Shown here one piece after another: positions 1-12,768 of a DNA stretch of 64,000 nucleotides. The notes under the pieces are model-generated. The model was not told where the DNA came from, did no database searches, and saw nothing but the letters and a program-made list of their open reading frames with translations. Both the position numbers and the translations under genes were made by a program. Origin of the DNA: Ceratopteris richardii (taxonomy: Eukaryota; Streptophyta; Polypodiopsida; Polypodiales; Pteridaceae); assembly GCA_020310875.1 (NCBI GenBank), contig CM035423.1, positions 124,263,164 through 124,327,163 of the forward strand, in the 5' to 3' direction. Each line of letters begins with the position of its first letter. Positions within the stretch are counted from its first letter, which is position 1.

Positions 1-75
1 TCCCCCCTCAACGGATACAAACTAGATGCCAAGCCAGTAGCTTAAAAGACCAAGATAAGTGACATCAAAAGTATG

Positions 76-3000
76 CTACAAATCAGCCATAAGAATATCA
101 AGTTTTGCATCACATGACCCAGTCAAGAGTATGTCATCAACATAAAGAACAAGCACTGTAAGATCATCCCCATCTTTGCGTACATAGAATGTGCTTTCAA
201 TTGCACTACATGTGAAGCCAAGGGCAATCAAGTGCTTATGGATTTTGTCATACCATGCACATGGAGCTTGCTTGAGACCATACAAGGCTTTATGCAAGCG
301 ACAAAACATATGATCTTTCCCTTTCATGGAAAATCTAGGAGGTTGCTTCTTGTAAATCACCATTCAAGAAAGTTGTTTTTATGTTCGATTGATGTACTTT
401 CCAACCTCGATGGATAGCCAATGCAACGACGGTATGAATGGTAGTCATGCATGAAGCAAGTGCAAAAATTTCCTCATAGTCAATGCCATATTGTTGTGCA
501 TATCCATTGGCAACCAATCTAGATTTGTAGCGATCAATGCTACCATCAAACTTGCTCTTAATCTTGTAAACCCACTTTGTACCAATGACATTTTTTCCTT
601 TTGGCAATTCGCATAACTCCCAAGTACCATTCCTATGTATGGAATCCATTTCTGCTTGCATAGCACTCATCCATTGTGGATTTTCATATGCATCTTCAAA
701 AGTAAGTGGCTCTTCATTAAATGTTGTTGCAATAAGAGAATAATCCACAAAATTACTTGATGCATGGTGAGATCTTGACCTTGTTCTACCAAGTAAATCA
801 TGTGCACTAAATTTGCAGTCCTACAAAGTTTGCTTCCACCACTTTGGCATAGCTTGTGCACTCTTGATAGACATGTGTTCATTATGTAATACATCATGAA
901 CATGTATATCATGTGTGGGCTGAATTTCATGCTCATTTTCAACCATATTTTGACACAAATGTTCAACCACATGTGGCCAAAAAATTCCAACATTTCTGAC
1001 AATTTTTGGATGAGAAATTTCAACCATGTTTGCTGGAAATTCTTTGCATTTTCCGCTCTACTTGGATAGAATTTTTCAGCCCTTTGAGCCTCAGTTGGCT
1101 GGTCTACATGGGCATAGTGAAGCGCACCACTTTGGAACAAAGGCATAAGTGTATATCGAACACATCCAATGAGCTAAATACTAGCAATTTTTTGCATTTA
1201 AGTAGAGAGCAAATTGAATTTTCAACAAATACCACATCTCGACTCACAATAATTGTGTTCATCATTGATGGATGGTACAAATGATATCCATTACTTTCGG
1301 CACTATAACCAACAAATATACATTTCTTTGTCTTTTCATCAAGTTTGTGACGTTGTTGTGATGGCACATATGCCAAACAACCAAACACACACATATGACT
1401 AACCATAGGCTTATGTCCGTTCCAAGTCTCATAAGAAGTGATGACTCTCAATGTTTGGATTCAACACATAGTTTGCACACATGACCACTTCCATCCAAAA
1501 CTTATCAATAAGGTGCTTTCTTTTAACCATACATCGTGCCATTTCAAGAAGAATTCTATTTTTACACTCAATAACACCATTTTGTTGAGGTGTATATGGA
1601 ACCATACATTGGTGTGAAATACCTCTTTCACAAAGAAAAGCATTAAACTCATGTAACATGTATTCACCACCACAATCTATGCATAGAGTCAAAAACTTGT
1701 TTGAAGAAAAATTTTCAGCCATAGCTAAAAATTCTTTGAAGCAAGAAAATACCTCATTCTTTGCTTTCATAGGATACACCCATGTATGGTGAGTAGCATT
1801 ATCAATGAAGGTAACAAAATATATATGCTTCCCAAAAGATGGAATCTTCACGGGATGACATACATCACTATGAACAAAGTGCAATATTCTTGTAGTGTAT
1901 GCATGAATATCTTTTGGAAAAGAAGCACGATGCATTTTTCCAATAATGAAGCCTTTACATGCATGCTTTTCAATGGACTCAAGTGTTGACAAACCAATAA
2001 CCATGTCCTTATTTTATAAATAAAGCAAACTATTGAAGTTCAAGTGATCAAAACAAGCATGCCAAAGTTCCATTTCAGCCATGGAAGAAGTATGAGCAAC
2101 CAAGGCATTTGAGGCAGCCCTCTTGTATGTATCCAAGCAATACAAACCATTACATAATGTATCAGACATCACAATAATATCACAATTGTTGAAATCATGA
2201 ACCATACACTTATCATCAACAAAGTCTACACGAAGCCTAGCTTTGACAATCCATGGAATTGAAATTAAGTTCTTCTTGACGTCGGAACATACAATACATT
2301 TTTCAAGAGAATCACACATCCATTGGAAGCCGTAAGCTTAATTTATCCTACTCCAATGATAGGATAAGAGGCATTGTTTGCACACACCACATGTCCTCCT
2401 TTGGATGCATCTTTCAGAGATGCTAAAAACCTTTTGCATGAAGTTATGTGCTTTGAAGCACAACTATCAAAGAACCAATCCGAATCAGCCTCACTCACAA
2501 CCATACATTTAGAATGCAAAGATGCATCATAATGACATGTAACAACACATGCCCAAAAATCTTGAGCCATGTTAGCTTCATCATTCTTTGCACTTTCTGA
2601 ATTTTCAACAATAGACATGCCAAATTCCTTCTTCTTTTCATTGCGCTTAGCAAGCTTTATCAATAGTATGACCAGCCTTTTGACAATATTTGCATCTCTT
2701 CTTCTTTTGAAAATCATCACCATTAGAGGAATGAGTGGAAGAGGAACGTTGAGACTTTGGTTTTGATGAACCCAAAGCTGAACCATACTTGCTTTTCCCC
2801 TTTTGTGAGATAGCAAGTGCTTGCGTTTCCTCAATCGAACCACTCTTATTCACTCTAGATTTCTCTTCTTGCAAAAGAAGAGACACAACCTCATAAAATG
2901 CATACATATTGTGATTTCCTTTTGCAACAAAATGGAGTGTATTGGCAAAGCTTTGAAAAGATTTTGGTAATCATTTCAACAATGTAGAGATGAGTGATGC

Positions 3001-3310
3001 ATCTGGAATAATCTCATCTATGTTTGCCAATTGCTCTGTCAAGTCCTTGATGTGTGTCACATACACATTCATAGACTCATTTTCAGCCATGATTACATCC
3101 TCAAGTTTATTCCTCAAGTATGCAACACGTGCTTCATTATGCACGACATACAAAGAAGTAAGAGTGTCCCATGCCTGTCCTAATGTAGAACATGACCGAA
3201 TGTGTGGAGCTATATGATGCTTCACAAAAAGTGCAAGCAATGCATGAGATGGAGCATCTTTTCCATCCCATCTAAGTTGCTTCTATGTAGGTGGAGAAGG
3301 AGTAACCATT
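76..3310 (-). pseudogene. Broken gag-pol of copia D
   Basis: The polyprotein is broken into frames. Gag (UBN2-like, about 3240-2971) contains the 'SCSTLGQAWDTL' type motif. A zinc knuckle CKYCQKAGHTIDKAC (CX2CX4HX4C) lies near 2694-2650. The protease has DSC in place of DSG near 2480. GAG-pre-integrase ('LWHACFDHLNFNSL') lies near 2060. The integrase at 2004-1429 keeps the D, D and E positions (HSDVC, DCGGEY, QQNGVIE). The integrase tail and an RT with the YVDD box follow at 1451-76. Frames change between gag, protease, integrase and RT, and there are internal stops, so no full polyprotein can be made. The nearest relative in the window is family A, but the LTRs differ. Confidence 0.85.
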
Positions 3311-3773
3311 GTAATTGAAGAAGAAGCTCCATCTATGATAATAGATTGTGAAGTAGAAGAACTTACAGGTCTTTGATCTACATCTGCCTCCAAAGTTGTT
3401 TTGCAAAAAGAACATGTTTCATCATGTAACACTACATTGGATAGTTTGTCCCATCAAGCTTATCTTCAACTTGAAGCATGCCAAAAAAGTCATTGCTGCT
3501 CGCATTTCACTAAAGAACAAGAATGTGATAGAATCTTTACTTCAACGAAAGCTGAAATGAATGATAAAACTTCAACTCACAAACTGTCACTTTGATGGCG
3601 ATTTATGACTACATGAATGGCTCTAAGATGGGGGTAAAATGCTAGTGCAACTGGTGGAAACGTTTCTTGGATGCTAAAATTCACTATTATATGCTCCAAA
3701 GTTGATTTGCACTATTACAAGTGCATATGCATCACAACGTAGGAAATCGAAAATTGAGAAGGAGGTAAGCCTA

Positions 3774-3784
3774 CTCTGATACCA
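3774..3784 (-). promoter_or_regulatory. Primer-binding site of copia D
   Basis: The minus strand reads TGGTATCAGAG, complementary to the 3' end of plant initiator tRNA-Met and usual for copia elements. It sits four bases inside the LTR end at 3789 and fixes the element's orientation. Confidence 0.85.
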
Positions 3785-3788
3785 CTAT

Positions 3789-4007
3789 TGGGTGTGTACG
3801 TGTAGAAGTGCGAGAGACGTACGAGAAGCACACACAAGGAGCACAAATGTAGCAAGAGACATGGAGAAGATGGATGGCTGGAATAGCTTTCTCTATTGAC
3901 CATGTTTAACTAAAGTAAGAGCTGAATAATATCCCTAAGTACAAAAGTTCCCATGTATAGGGAAAAGGTTCACATCAAAGCTACTTGAGGAACACATAAG
4001 TGTAACA
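3789..4007 (-). repeat. 5' LTR of copia D (about 219 bp)
   Basis: On the minus strand it begins TGTTACACTTATG and ends CACACCCA just before the primer-binding site. Its outer edge is set by the return of C2 sequence at 4008. No second copy lies in the window, so the LTR ends rest on TG...CA, the primer-binding site and the host junction. Confidence 0.7.
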
Positions 4008-4024
4008 ATATATGCACACATACC

Positions 4025-5850
4025 ATAAAAAATTAGAGGAAAGCTTAATCCCAAGGTGGAGAAATGTGTGTTCATAGGTTATGACCTAAACCAAAAGGTA
4101 TATAGGCTTTATAATCTTAGCACTAAAGGATTCATAGTAAGTTTAGATGTAGTATTTGATGAAAATAAATCTTGGTTTGAAGATGATTGTAGGAAAAATC
4201 AAATTTCCCTATGAATTGGAAGATATTTTTCCAACACTATCAAACAAGCCTCCATGCACACTTGAATAGTCAAGTGAATTTGAAGATGGCCAAAAGAGAC
4301 CAAGAAGAAAAATCAAGTCTTGGAACTCCAAAGCTAAAGCCAACGTGTAGGAATTAAGAGATGTAGAAATCATCTCAAGAAACCATTAGAAGGTCTACAT
4401 GGGAGAAGAAGAAGCTAGAAAGGTATAGATATGATACCTCATTAGTCACTAAGCATTCTATATACATGGCCTAGGATATGAAGTCTAAAGAACCCTCATT
4501 ATATGAGGAAGCCAATAAGAATCCATATCGGAAGCATTCCATGGAGGAAGAGATTGAAGCACTATAGAACACCTAGTCCCTAAGGCATCAACCATGAAGG
4601 TCATTGGATCCAGATGGATCTAAAAGGTAAAAAAGTAATTTGATGGAACCATAAATAGGTACAAGACTAGTTTAGTAGCCAAGTGATATGCTCATACTCA
4701 AGGCATTGATTATGAGGAATCTTTTTCTCTTGTAGCAAAGTTGCCTACAATTAGAGTACTCATGACTATTATAGCTGCAAAGAATTGGAACATATATCAT
4801 ATGGATGTTAAAAATGCCTTTCTCAATGGACGGATTTCAAAAGAGGTATACATGGCTCAACCCTCTGGTTTTGAAGACTCACATGTTGTATGTTTGTATA
4901 TTGAAAAGGGCTTTATATGGGCTAATGCAGGCTCCAAGATCTTGGAACCGTAGACTAGTTACTTATATACAAGACAAAGGACTTATGGTGAGAAAGGTAG
5001 ATCCCTCTCTATTCATTAAAATATCACATGGAGAATTCATACACCTCTGTGTATATGTGGATGAAATTATAGTAATAGGTAATGATGATAAAGGCATAAC
5101 AAAAATAAAAAATCAAATGAAGGAAGAGTTCAAGATAAGTGATTTAGGGAAGCCCAAATCCTTGGATTGTAAGCCTTGTATACAAAGCATGGTATGTACC
5201 TTACTCATAAAAAATAAATCAAAGATATGCTCATAAAGTTCAAAATGGAAAATGCAAAGGATGCAAGTACACCTATGGAAGTGAATTCCAAATTGAGTAC
5301 TCATGAAGGAGACCTTATTGAAGATGTGATAGGTTATCAAAGTTTAGTATGAAGTTTCTTATGCTACTCTCAAAAGTGTAGATATCAATCAAGTGTGAGC
5401 ATTCTAGGTTTGTTTATGCACTCACCTAGGATGCCACACATGGAGGCACCCAAAAGGATACTCAAGTATCTCAAAGGGATAACCAATGAAGGTCTATTTT
5501 ATTCAACTCACCTGAAATAGATATCAAGAACTTTTTTGATGCAAATTGGGAAGGATCAAGAGATTATAATAGAAGTACCTTTGGTTATCTTTCATTTGCA
5601 GGTTCTAAGATCATTTCTTGGTCATCAAAGAAGCAACCTAATGTTGCTCTCTCATCTATAGAAGTCAAATATAGATTATTGGATAATGCTATTCAATAAG
5701 CCATGTGGATTAGGTCCATATCACTAAATCAAGGAGAATATTACGATCGAGGAGATTGAACTTTCATACATCTCAACTCAACAACAATGTGTATATATGA
5801 TGACTAAAGATTTGGGTGGAGTAAATCTAAGCACATTCAAATCAATGATT
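4025..5850 (+). pseudogene. Degenerate integrase tail, RT and RNase H of copia C2
   Basis: The integrase tail is recognisable near 4030-4260 by comparison with C1 ('DENKSWFEDDC'). RT follows at about 4440-5250: 'MDVKNAFLNGRISKEVYMAQ' at 4801, and a catalytic box YVDE in place of YVDD near 5057. RNase H sequence at about 5520-5700 includes the equivalent of 'SWSSKKQPNVALSS'. Stops and frameshifts are frequent. The longest open stretch is about 143 codons. Confidence 0.8.
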
Positions 5851-5908
5851 GGACTTTAGGAGATTGCAAAGGAATGAAGATTCAAGGATCTTAGGCTTGA
5901 GGGGGAGT

Positions 5909-6941
5909 TGTTGGTGCATACGAAAAGCCTAAGTCCTGAACCATATCCATGAATCACATTGGACTATGAGAAGCAATGTGTATGTATACATATACCCTTA
6001 AGGATAGGTTTCAGTATATTTTTATCTGCTGTAAAAGTTGTTTGCTAGGATGAATAATTGAGATTCAAAGTAAGTCTAAAGAGATCCAAAATCCATGACT
6101 CACATTTGAGTTCAAATTCAAATATGTGATAAAAAGTGAGTGGAATCTTTAGGTAGAATCAATCAATAGTTACCTACTAAAATCAAGGAGAAAAGTCTTT
6201 ATATACTTCACTCGAATAGTCATGGGTAGTAGTTGAGATCTCATCCATTTCTAGGGTTTTCATTGTACTTATCTTGTAGCCTTGGAGTCCTCCATCTTCT
6301 CCAAGCATTTTACTTTACATTTTGATACACATACTTGAAGATTTATCATCATATTGAGCTACTATCCATTGCTTCATGTGTACTCTTCAAGTCTGCCAAC
6401 TTCCATTGAAGCAAACCTATGGTCTCATTATCTCATCATGAAGGTACCACACTTTTGGGTTTGTCTATGCAATATTTTGTTCATTTGAGCTTTGTGTAGA
6501 GATATAAATCAATCTCTATGATTGTGTATGTGTGTTGTCTACTTCCTGAAATGTGGCGATCACACATGTGACTTCTTAAGTATATTTCTCCCTCTCTAGT
6601 CAGTCTAAATTCATGAAATAACTTGTTTTAACTCATTTATCTTCCCATTTGAAGTTGTGCAAAAGTATTTTGCTAAATTCATAGCAAGACAAGAGCATTA
6701 AGCATTTTGTTGAGAGCCTTCTTCCATAAATAGAAGGTTTTATTCTCTAGATCGAAATGTAGAAATAGTCTATCTTGAATCAAACAATTGAGATCAATGT
6801 TCCAAAGTACTATGGTCACATTTATTTATCATTTGATAGCTTAGAAAGTCTATTACAGTGTCCAATGAGGAAATAGGTTGGTCTGGAGTAGGTTTTTGCA
6901 AAGAATCTCTCATCTTTATACTCTTCCATCACCTTCTCACA
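5909..6941 (+). repeat. 3' LTR of copia C2 (1033 bp)
   Basis: It starts TGTTGGTGCATACG right after the purine tract 'cttgagggggag' and ends CTTCTCACA. It aligns along its length with the 1037-bp LTR at 46280-47316, including the shared 'gtggaatctttaggtagaatcaatca' block and a TATA-like 'tctttatatactt'. The right-flank duplication would be AAAAT, but the matching left flank is off the window. Confidence 0.85.
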
Positions 6942-7985
6942 AAAATTATGCCTAAATGGCTAGTGCAAACTTTGAGAGATAGAAAAATAGATGCACCTTT
7001 GTCTTATCATACTTTTTCAAGCTCCCATAGTGCTCTGTTTGAATCAAATTGTCATGCAAGGGATGCCTCTAGTACTTGTGATCAGAATGAGCCTATTTCT
7101 TTTGATGAAGCACAAAATTCAAAAAAATGGATGGTTGTTATGGAATCAAAATATGAAGCTATTATGAAAAATGGTACTTGGTCTTTATGTGATTTGCCTC
7201 CAAAAAAAAATGCCATTGGAATTAAATGGTTGTACAAGCTGAAATGTATGCTAGATGGAACATTTGATAGGTATAAGACTAGGCTTGTTTCCAAAGGTTA
7301 TGATCAAGAGAGAGGCATTGGTTTTGATGAGATCTTTGCTCCCACATGTTGAATGACCATTGTTTGTAGCATTTGTGCACTTGCAACTCATCATAATTGT
7401 GTAGAATGTACATCATAATTGGAATGTACATCAGTTGGAAATTAAAAGTGCATTTTTTAATGGTGATTTAAATGAAGAAAAGCATGTATTTCAGCCTCGT
7501 GGATTTGTGTAGAAAGGGCATGAAAACAAAGTGTGCAGGTTGAAAAAGGCATTATATGGTTTGAGGCAAGCAACACGTGCTTGGTATAAGGTACATGCCT
7601 ACTTGCTACCACATGGCTTTCATAATACTCCAACTAAGAGCACCTTGTATGTTAAGTGTGCAGACGATGTGCTTCTGATCATTTTTGTATATGTTGATGC
7701 TATGATGCTTCTTGGTCCTAATGAGAATCATGTTGCTCAATTTAAGGCTGATTTGCATGTCTCTTTTGAGATGTTTGATTTGGGGCATTTGCATGATTAT
7801 TTGAGCATTCAATTTATGCAAGTTGATGGAGGAACGACTTTGTGACAAACAAAATATATTGACACATTATTGCATCATTTTGGCATTGAATATTGCAAAC
7901 CTATTGCCACTTCCATGGAAATAAGTTTAAGGTCGAGTCTCCATAATGTTAGAGATTCATTTGTTGTTGTTCTCTATGAACAAGA
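6942..7985 (+). mobile_element. Copia element A2, left visible fragment (integrase tail to RT)
   Basis: Family A sequence appears directly after the C2 LTR and runs until the E LTR at 7986. The start matches the A1 region near 27900 (MPKWLVQTLR). The rest of A2's 5' end would lie left of C2 and D, outside the window. The right-hand continuation is at 13214-13851, so E interrupts this element. Confidence 0.82.
6948..7960 (+). pseudogene. Broken RT of copia A2
   Basis: The N-terminal RT motif region is open to about 7350 ('KNGTWSLCDLPPKKNAIGIK', 'RLVSKGYDQERGIGFDEIFA'), where a stop follows. A decayed stretch with a small local duplication ('gaatgtacatcataattggaatgtacatca') comes next. A second open piece at 7531-7845 carries 'LKKALYGLRQATRAWY' and a catalytic box YVDA instead of YVDD. 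An open frame that seems to begin at 6858 is only a chance fusion of C2 LTR sequence to A2 RT. Confidence 0.8.
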
Positions 7986-8574
7986 TGTAAGACAATAGTT
8001 ACGCAATATAACATAGGAGCAGTAGTAGAGAAGATAACAGATATAGGAGAATCTCAACAATTTTTCTACTAACAGCAAGTACAAAGATGATGGCGTTGTC
8101 CACCCATGCGCTCTCAAGATAGAGCTTAAATGGTGATCTAGAAAACTCTAGATAGGGAGATACAAGGTAGAGGTATGTTGGCTCAATTTGATGTCTCAGG
8201 TAGTGCAGAAGTCATGTATATATAGGATCATGGGTGGCCTTCCGTGGACGGCTATACATGGGCGGTAGAGCGTGGGCGGCCACCACCCGCGTAATTGCCA
8301 TACATGGCTTAAATCGGTTGAACCAACCTAACAAATATAAATGATTTCTGACTCCGACAGGGGATATTCTATGGAATATTCCCTTTACTGTCGCACCGGG
8401 GGCGCTGCCCTCGGACCCCCACCAAGGGGCCAGCGTCGGGGCTGCTCACCGCTGCCCCGGACCCCCAATTGGGGACCCTGGTAACTCCCTTTCCTTACAA
8501 TACCTTACATGGTCCAATATGACCTTCATCCAACATGCAAGTTGGGATTCCCATCAATTGATCATATACTAACA
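7986..8574 (-). repeat. 3' LTR of copia E (589 bp)
   Basis: On the plus strand it starts TGTAAGACAATAG and ends ATACTAACA before the C-run of the polypurine tract. It contains GC-rich stretches around 8390-8475, unlike the AT-rich surroundings, and a TATA-like sequence near 8217. Confidence 0.9.
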
Positions 8575-8602
8575 CCCCCCCTCAATGTTTACCGATGAAA
8601 AA

Positions 8603-11600
8603 TCAAGTAGGTTTCGGTCCTATACCCATCTGTTGAAGATGTCTGTTGAGCTGCTCTCTTCCAAGTGCTTTAGTGAATATGTCAGCACAATTTGTCTCTA
8701 TTGGGCAATATTCTAGCTCCACAATTTCATCTTCAATTAGCTCACGAATGTAATGGTACTGTACTTCTATGTGCTTGGTGCGAGCATGAAATACTAGGTT
8801 CTTTGCAATAGCCATATAACTTTGATTATCACACTTGAGTACAGTCGCCATATTTGATGGAAAGCCTAGATCTGCAAGAATTCTCCTTAACCAGACTGCC
8901 TCACAAGAAGCAAAACAAGTTGCTTTGTATTCTGCTTCAGTGGAGGAGAGTGCGAGAGTTGGTTGCTTTCTACTTACCCAAGAAAATATTCCTGAACCAA
9001 GTGAGAAACAATATCCAGAAACTGATTTTCTAGAATCACAATCTCTAGCCCAATCTGAATCACAATATCCTTGGAGTGTATCACCTGTGGTATAAAAAAT
9101 ACCAAAATCCAAGGTTCCTGCAATGTACCTTAGAATTTGCATTCCAGCATTCCAGTGACTCTTCTTAGGTTTGTTGGAAAACCTGCTTAATACTCCAACA
9201 ACATAGCAAATGTCTGGTCTAGTGTTGCACAGAAAAATAAGACTTCCAACGAGCTTCCTATACTTCTTAGCATCTACATCAGGCATGTTATCATCCATAG
9301 ACAGCTTATGATTTACCTCCATAGGTGTGCTAGTTGGTTTGCAGTCCATCATTCCGAATGCCTTGAGAATTTCTTTGGCATATTTTTGTTGTGAGATGAA
9401 AATGCCATCCTTCCTTTTCCATACTTCAATTCCCAGACAAAAATAGAGTAGACCTAAGTCTATCATTTCAAACTCAGTTCCCAAGCTGATCCGAGTTTGA
9501 TTGATGAGTTCCTGATGATCTCTTGTAATGATCAAATCATCTGCATATACAATGAAAACAACTAGCTTCCTATCCCTTTTCGTTACATACAAGTTAGCAT
9601 CAGAAGTACTTCTTTCAAAACCCATATTTTTGAAGAAATTATCTATCTGTTGGTACCAAGCCCGTGGAGCTTGCTTAAGTCCATACAAAGCTTTCTTCAA
9701 CTTGCAGACTTTATTTTCTGAATTGGGCACCTCAAAACCTGGTGGTTGAGATACATATACCTCCTCCTTGAGGTGACCATTCAAAAATGCAGATTTGACA
9801 TCCATTTGGAAAATAGGCCAGGCCTTTTGTGTAGCTACTGCAAGTACCGTCCGAATAGTTGTCATGCATGCTGTTGGTGCAAAAGTTTCTTGAACATCAA
9901 ATCCTTCGATCTATGAAAACCCTTGTGCAACTAATCTTGCCTTATACTTTTCTAATGTTCCATCTACTTTATACTTAGCTTTCCAAATCCATTTAGTACC
10001 TATTACCTTCTTCTTTGGCGGCAAGTCGACTAGATTCCATGTATCATTTTTGAGTATACTATCATACTCCGACTGCATTGCCGCTCTCCAACCTGGATCA
10101 TCAAGGGCTTCTTCAATGGTGGTAGGTTCCTTTATCGAGCCCATGATATCTGCCATTAGAGCCATGTTAACAATGGGTTTTGAGGCTCTTCTTTGCTCCT
10201 CTATTCTCTTTGATCTTCGTAATCCATCCGATGATGATTCTGGTACATCTACATGTGGATTGTGATCATCAAAGAGCTATTGTGCCCACTTCGGTAGTGG
10301 CTTACATTGTGCAGCTACAACTGGTTGGCTTTTTATTGAGGAAATTTCTCCATCAGATGTTTCCTCCTCCTCAACTTTAACCTGTCTTTTGATAGGCACA
10401 AGGTGAGATATTTCTCCATTTGATGAGATAGTAGATTTACCATTATCTTCTACTAAGTGTGGTCGTTCATCAAACACCACATCTCAGCTGACAAAAATCT
10501 TCCTTGCCTCAGGATCCCACAACCTATATGCTTTAGACTCTTCACTATATCCTAGGAAGACACACTTTTTGCTTTTTGAATCCAACTTTGATCTTGTTGA
10601 ATCAGGAATATGTGCATAACAAAAACAACCAAAAATTCTGAAATGCAAAACTGAAGGCTTTTTACCAGAATATGCTTCTTGAGGAGTCATCCCCTTCAGA
10701 GCTTTTGTGTAGCTTCGATTGAGGACGTAGACTGCTGTATTGACTGCTTCTGCCCAGAATGAATCAGGCATGTCTTGAGCCTTTAACATACAACGAGCCA
10801 TTTCAACCACTGTTTTGTTCTTGCGCTCAACAACACCATTTTGTTGAGGTGTATGAGCTGTGGTAAGTTGCCTTTTCACACCATGCTCCTTACAGTAATT
10901 GTTGAGTTCTGTTGACAAGAATTCACCTCCTCTATCTGTTATAAATTTCTTCAGTTTCCTTCCTGATTCATTTTCTACATACTTATGCCACACTTTAAAT
11001 TTTTCAAAAGCATCAGCCTTCTCTCGAATGAAATAAACCCACATGTTTCTACTATAATCGTCGACTAACAGCAAGAAGTAGAAAGATCCTCCTAAAGCAG
11101 GTGTAGACATTTTACCACAGAGATCAACATGTACCAACTCTAGAGGAGCTTGAGATTGATTGCTGGTCTCTCTTGGAAATGACTTTCGTTGTTGCTTGCC
11201 CATCATACAAGCTTCACAAGGTTCCTGCAACTCTGAAAATGCAGGCAGATGAGCAACCATCCTTGTTCTTTGCATCTCCTTCAAAACTGCAAATCTGAGA
11301 TGCCCAAATTGTTGGTGCCATAACCTGCTTACATCTTTATCTTCTGTAGCAGTTAAAGCACTTAACTCATACAAGTTATCCCGTCGTATGCCTTTACCTA
11401 CAACATTACCTGATGAATCCATGATTTCTGCACCACTCTTATTGAAGTGAACTTCGAGTCCACGATCTGTTATTGCAGAAATTGACAACAAATTTCTTTT
11501 GAGTGTAGGTACATAGAGAACATCGGATAAATTTTTCTCAACACCTAGAGAAGTGATAAAAGAGATGGTTCCAGTTCCTTCGGCTGGACACTTGGAGTCA

Positions 11601-12673
11601 TTTCCCACCACTACATTGATGGATTCCCGCAGAGGCACTAGGGAACTATACCAATCCTTTTTACTGGTCATATGGCGAGAAGCTCGACTATCTAAAATCC
11701 ATGGTTCATCAACACGAGCTTGAGCAGATGAACATACCTCTTCAATAGCTACCCAAAGTTCCAGCTCTGTGTTGTTTGCAGACTCTTTGTTCTTCCATGA
11801 TGATTTTACAGTCCCATTCCGTTCATCAGCTTGCTTCTTTCTGCAATCCTTGATGGCATGGCCTTTCTTTTCAAAATAGAAGCAACTTCCTGTGAACTTT
11901 TTCTTCTTTGGCTTCTTCTTTGATCCTTCAGAAGAGCCTTTACCTTTTGCATTTGCTGAGAATGCAGCATCACTTGTACTTTGTTGATTCTTCAGCCACA
12001 TCTCTTCTTCTAAAAGCATCGCATAAAACTCTTCAAATGTATGAGGAGTTGGTCTTACCTGAGTGTTAAGGGTTGTTACTAATCCATCATACTTTGCTGG
12101 AAGAACACGTACACATCTTCGAGCCAGCTCTTCTGGTGTTATAACAACACCAATTGCAGCCAATTGATCTTGAAGATGCTTTATGCGTTTGATAAAACCT
12201 TCAGCCTTTTCAGAATCAGAATGCTTTTCATTTGCCAACTGATTTTCTAAATTCTGTATCCTAGTGTGGTTCTTGGTCTCATATTGACGAACCAATATGC
12301 CCCAAGCCTCATGTGCTTTAGTAGTATGTTGAACTAAAGTAAGCACAGAATCACTTACACTACTGACAATCGCACATAATGCATCAACATTCCGCCTCTT
12401 CCAAGCTCGTAGAAGATCTGGATCTGGCTGAATCATCAATCTTGAATTTGCTGGATCTTCAACTGGTATAGGCTCTGGATCCAATCCCATCGGTCCCATG
12501 ACAGTGTCAAGTAATTCATAGGAGTCCAAAATTGCAGAAATTTTGAACTTCCAGAATGTATAGTTGGTTCCATCCAGCTTCCCTTCAGTGAATGCAGGTG
12601 GACGAATTCGAATAGGTGCAGCATAAACATTAGCTGAAGCACCAAGACTAGTGTTCAACGATGAAGCCATCAT
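8603..12673 (-). pseudogene. Gag-pol polyprotein of copia E: one frame with three stop codons
   Basis: Reading down the minus strand from the MMASS start (about 12673), one frame runs to 8603 (about 1356 codons) without a frameshift. The order is UBN2-type gag, a zinc knuckle with one Cys replaced (CFYFEKKGHAIKDC, about 11884-11843), protease WILDSRAS (DSR for DSG, near 11690), GAG-pre-integrase, integrase with D, D and E intact (HVDLC, TDRGGEF, NGVVE), RT with YADD near 9540, and RNase H ('CDSDWARD', 'SSTEAEY', 'HARTKHIEV'). It is broken by TGA at 10486-10484 (a CGA in relatives), TAG at 10279-10277 and TAG at 9913-9911. The frame is also open upstream to 12739. Two of the changed motifs (protease, knuckle) suggest loss of function beyond the stops. 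Confidence 0.9.
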
Positions 12674-12757
12674 GTAATCACTCGAATAATCTACTAATAT
12701 TCTAGTCTGGTAGTAGGCTAAAATAGTGATACTTCTCAAGCTATTCGAACCTTACGG

Positions 12758-12768
12758 CTCTGATACCA
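12758..12768 (-). promoter_or_regulatory. Primer-binding site of copia E
   Basis: The minus strand reads TGGTATCAGAG, directly adjoining the LTR end at 12769. It is initiator tRNA-Met type. Confidence 0.9.

Larger units (their letters stand above)
1..4007 (-). mobile_element. Copia LTR retrotransposon D, 5' part (3' part lies left of the window)
   Basis: Read on the minus strand, the order is 5' LTR (4007-3789), initiator-Met-type primer-binding site, gag, CCHC knuckle, protease, GAG-pre-integrase, integrase and reverse transcriptase. Integrase before RT is the Ty1/copia order. The element stops at the window edge inside RT, so its 3' LTR is not visible. It lies inside copia element C2: sequence from 4008 onward matches the C1 sequence near 48522 ('gcacacatacca...'). 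D is therefore younger than C2. Many stops and frameshifts make this copy non-coding. Confidence 0.88.
4008..6941 (+). mobile_element. Copia LTR retrotransposon C2, 3' half
   Basis: Integrase tail, RT and RNase H remnants are followed by a polypurine tract (about 5894-5907) and a 1033-bp 3' LTR. It is the same family as C1 (46280-50001): both share the integrase-tail stretch and the LTR. The 5' half is missing from view because copia D is inserted at 4007/4008. On the right it ends abruptly in A2 coding sequence ('aaaattatgcctaaatgg'), so C2 is itself inserted in A2. Confidence 0.85.

Noticed and set aside
6858..6947. Start codon and first 30 codons of an apparent RT frame
   Set aside because: This stretch is the 3' end of the C2 LTR; the frame is a chance fusion into A2.
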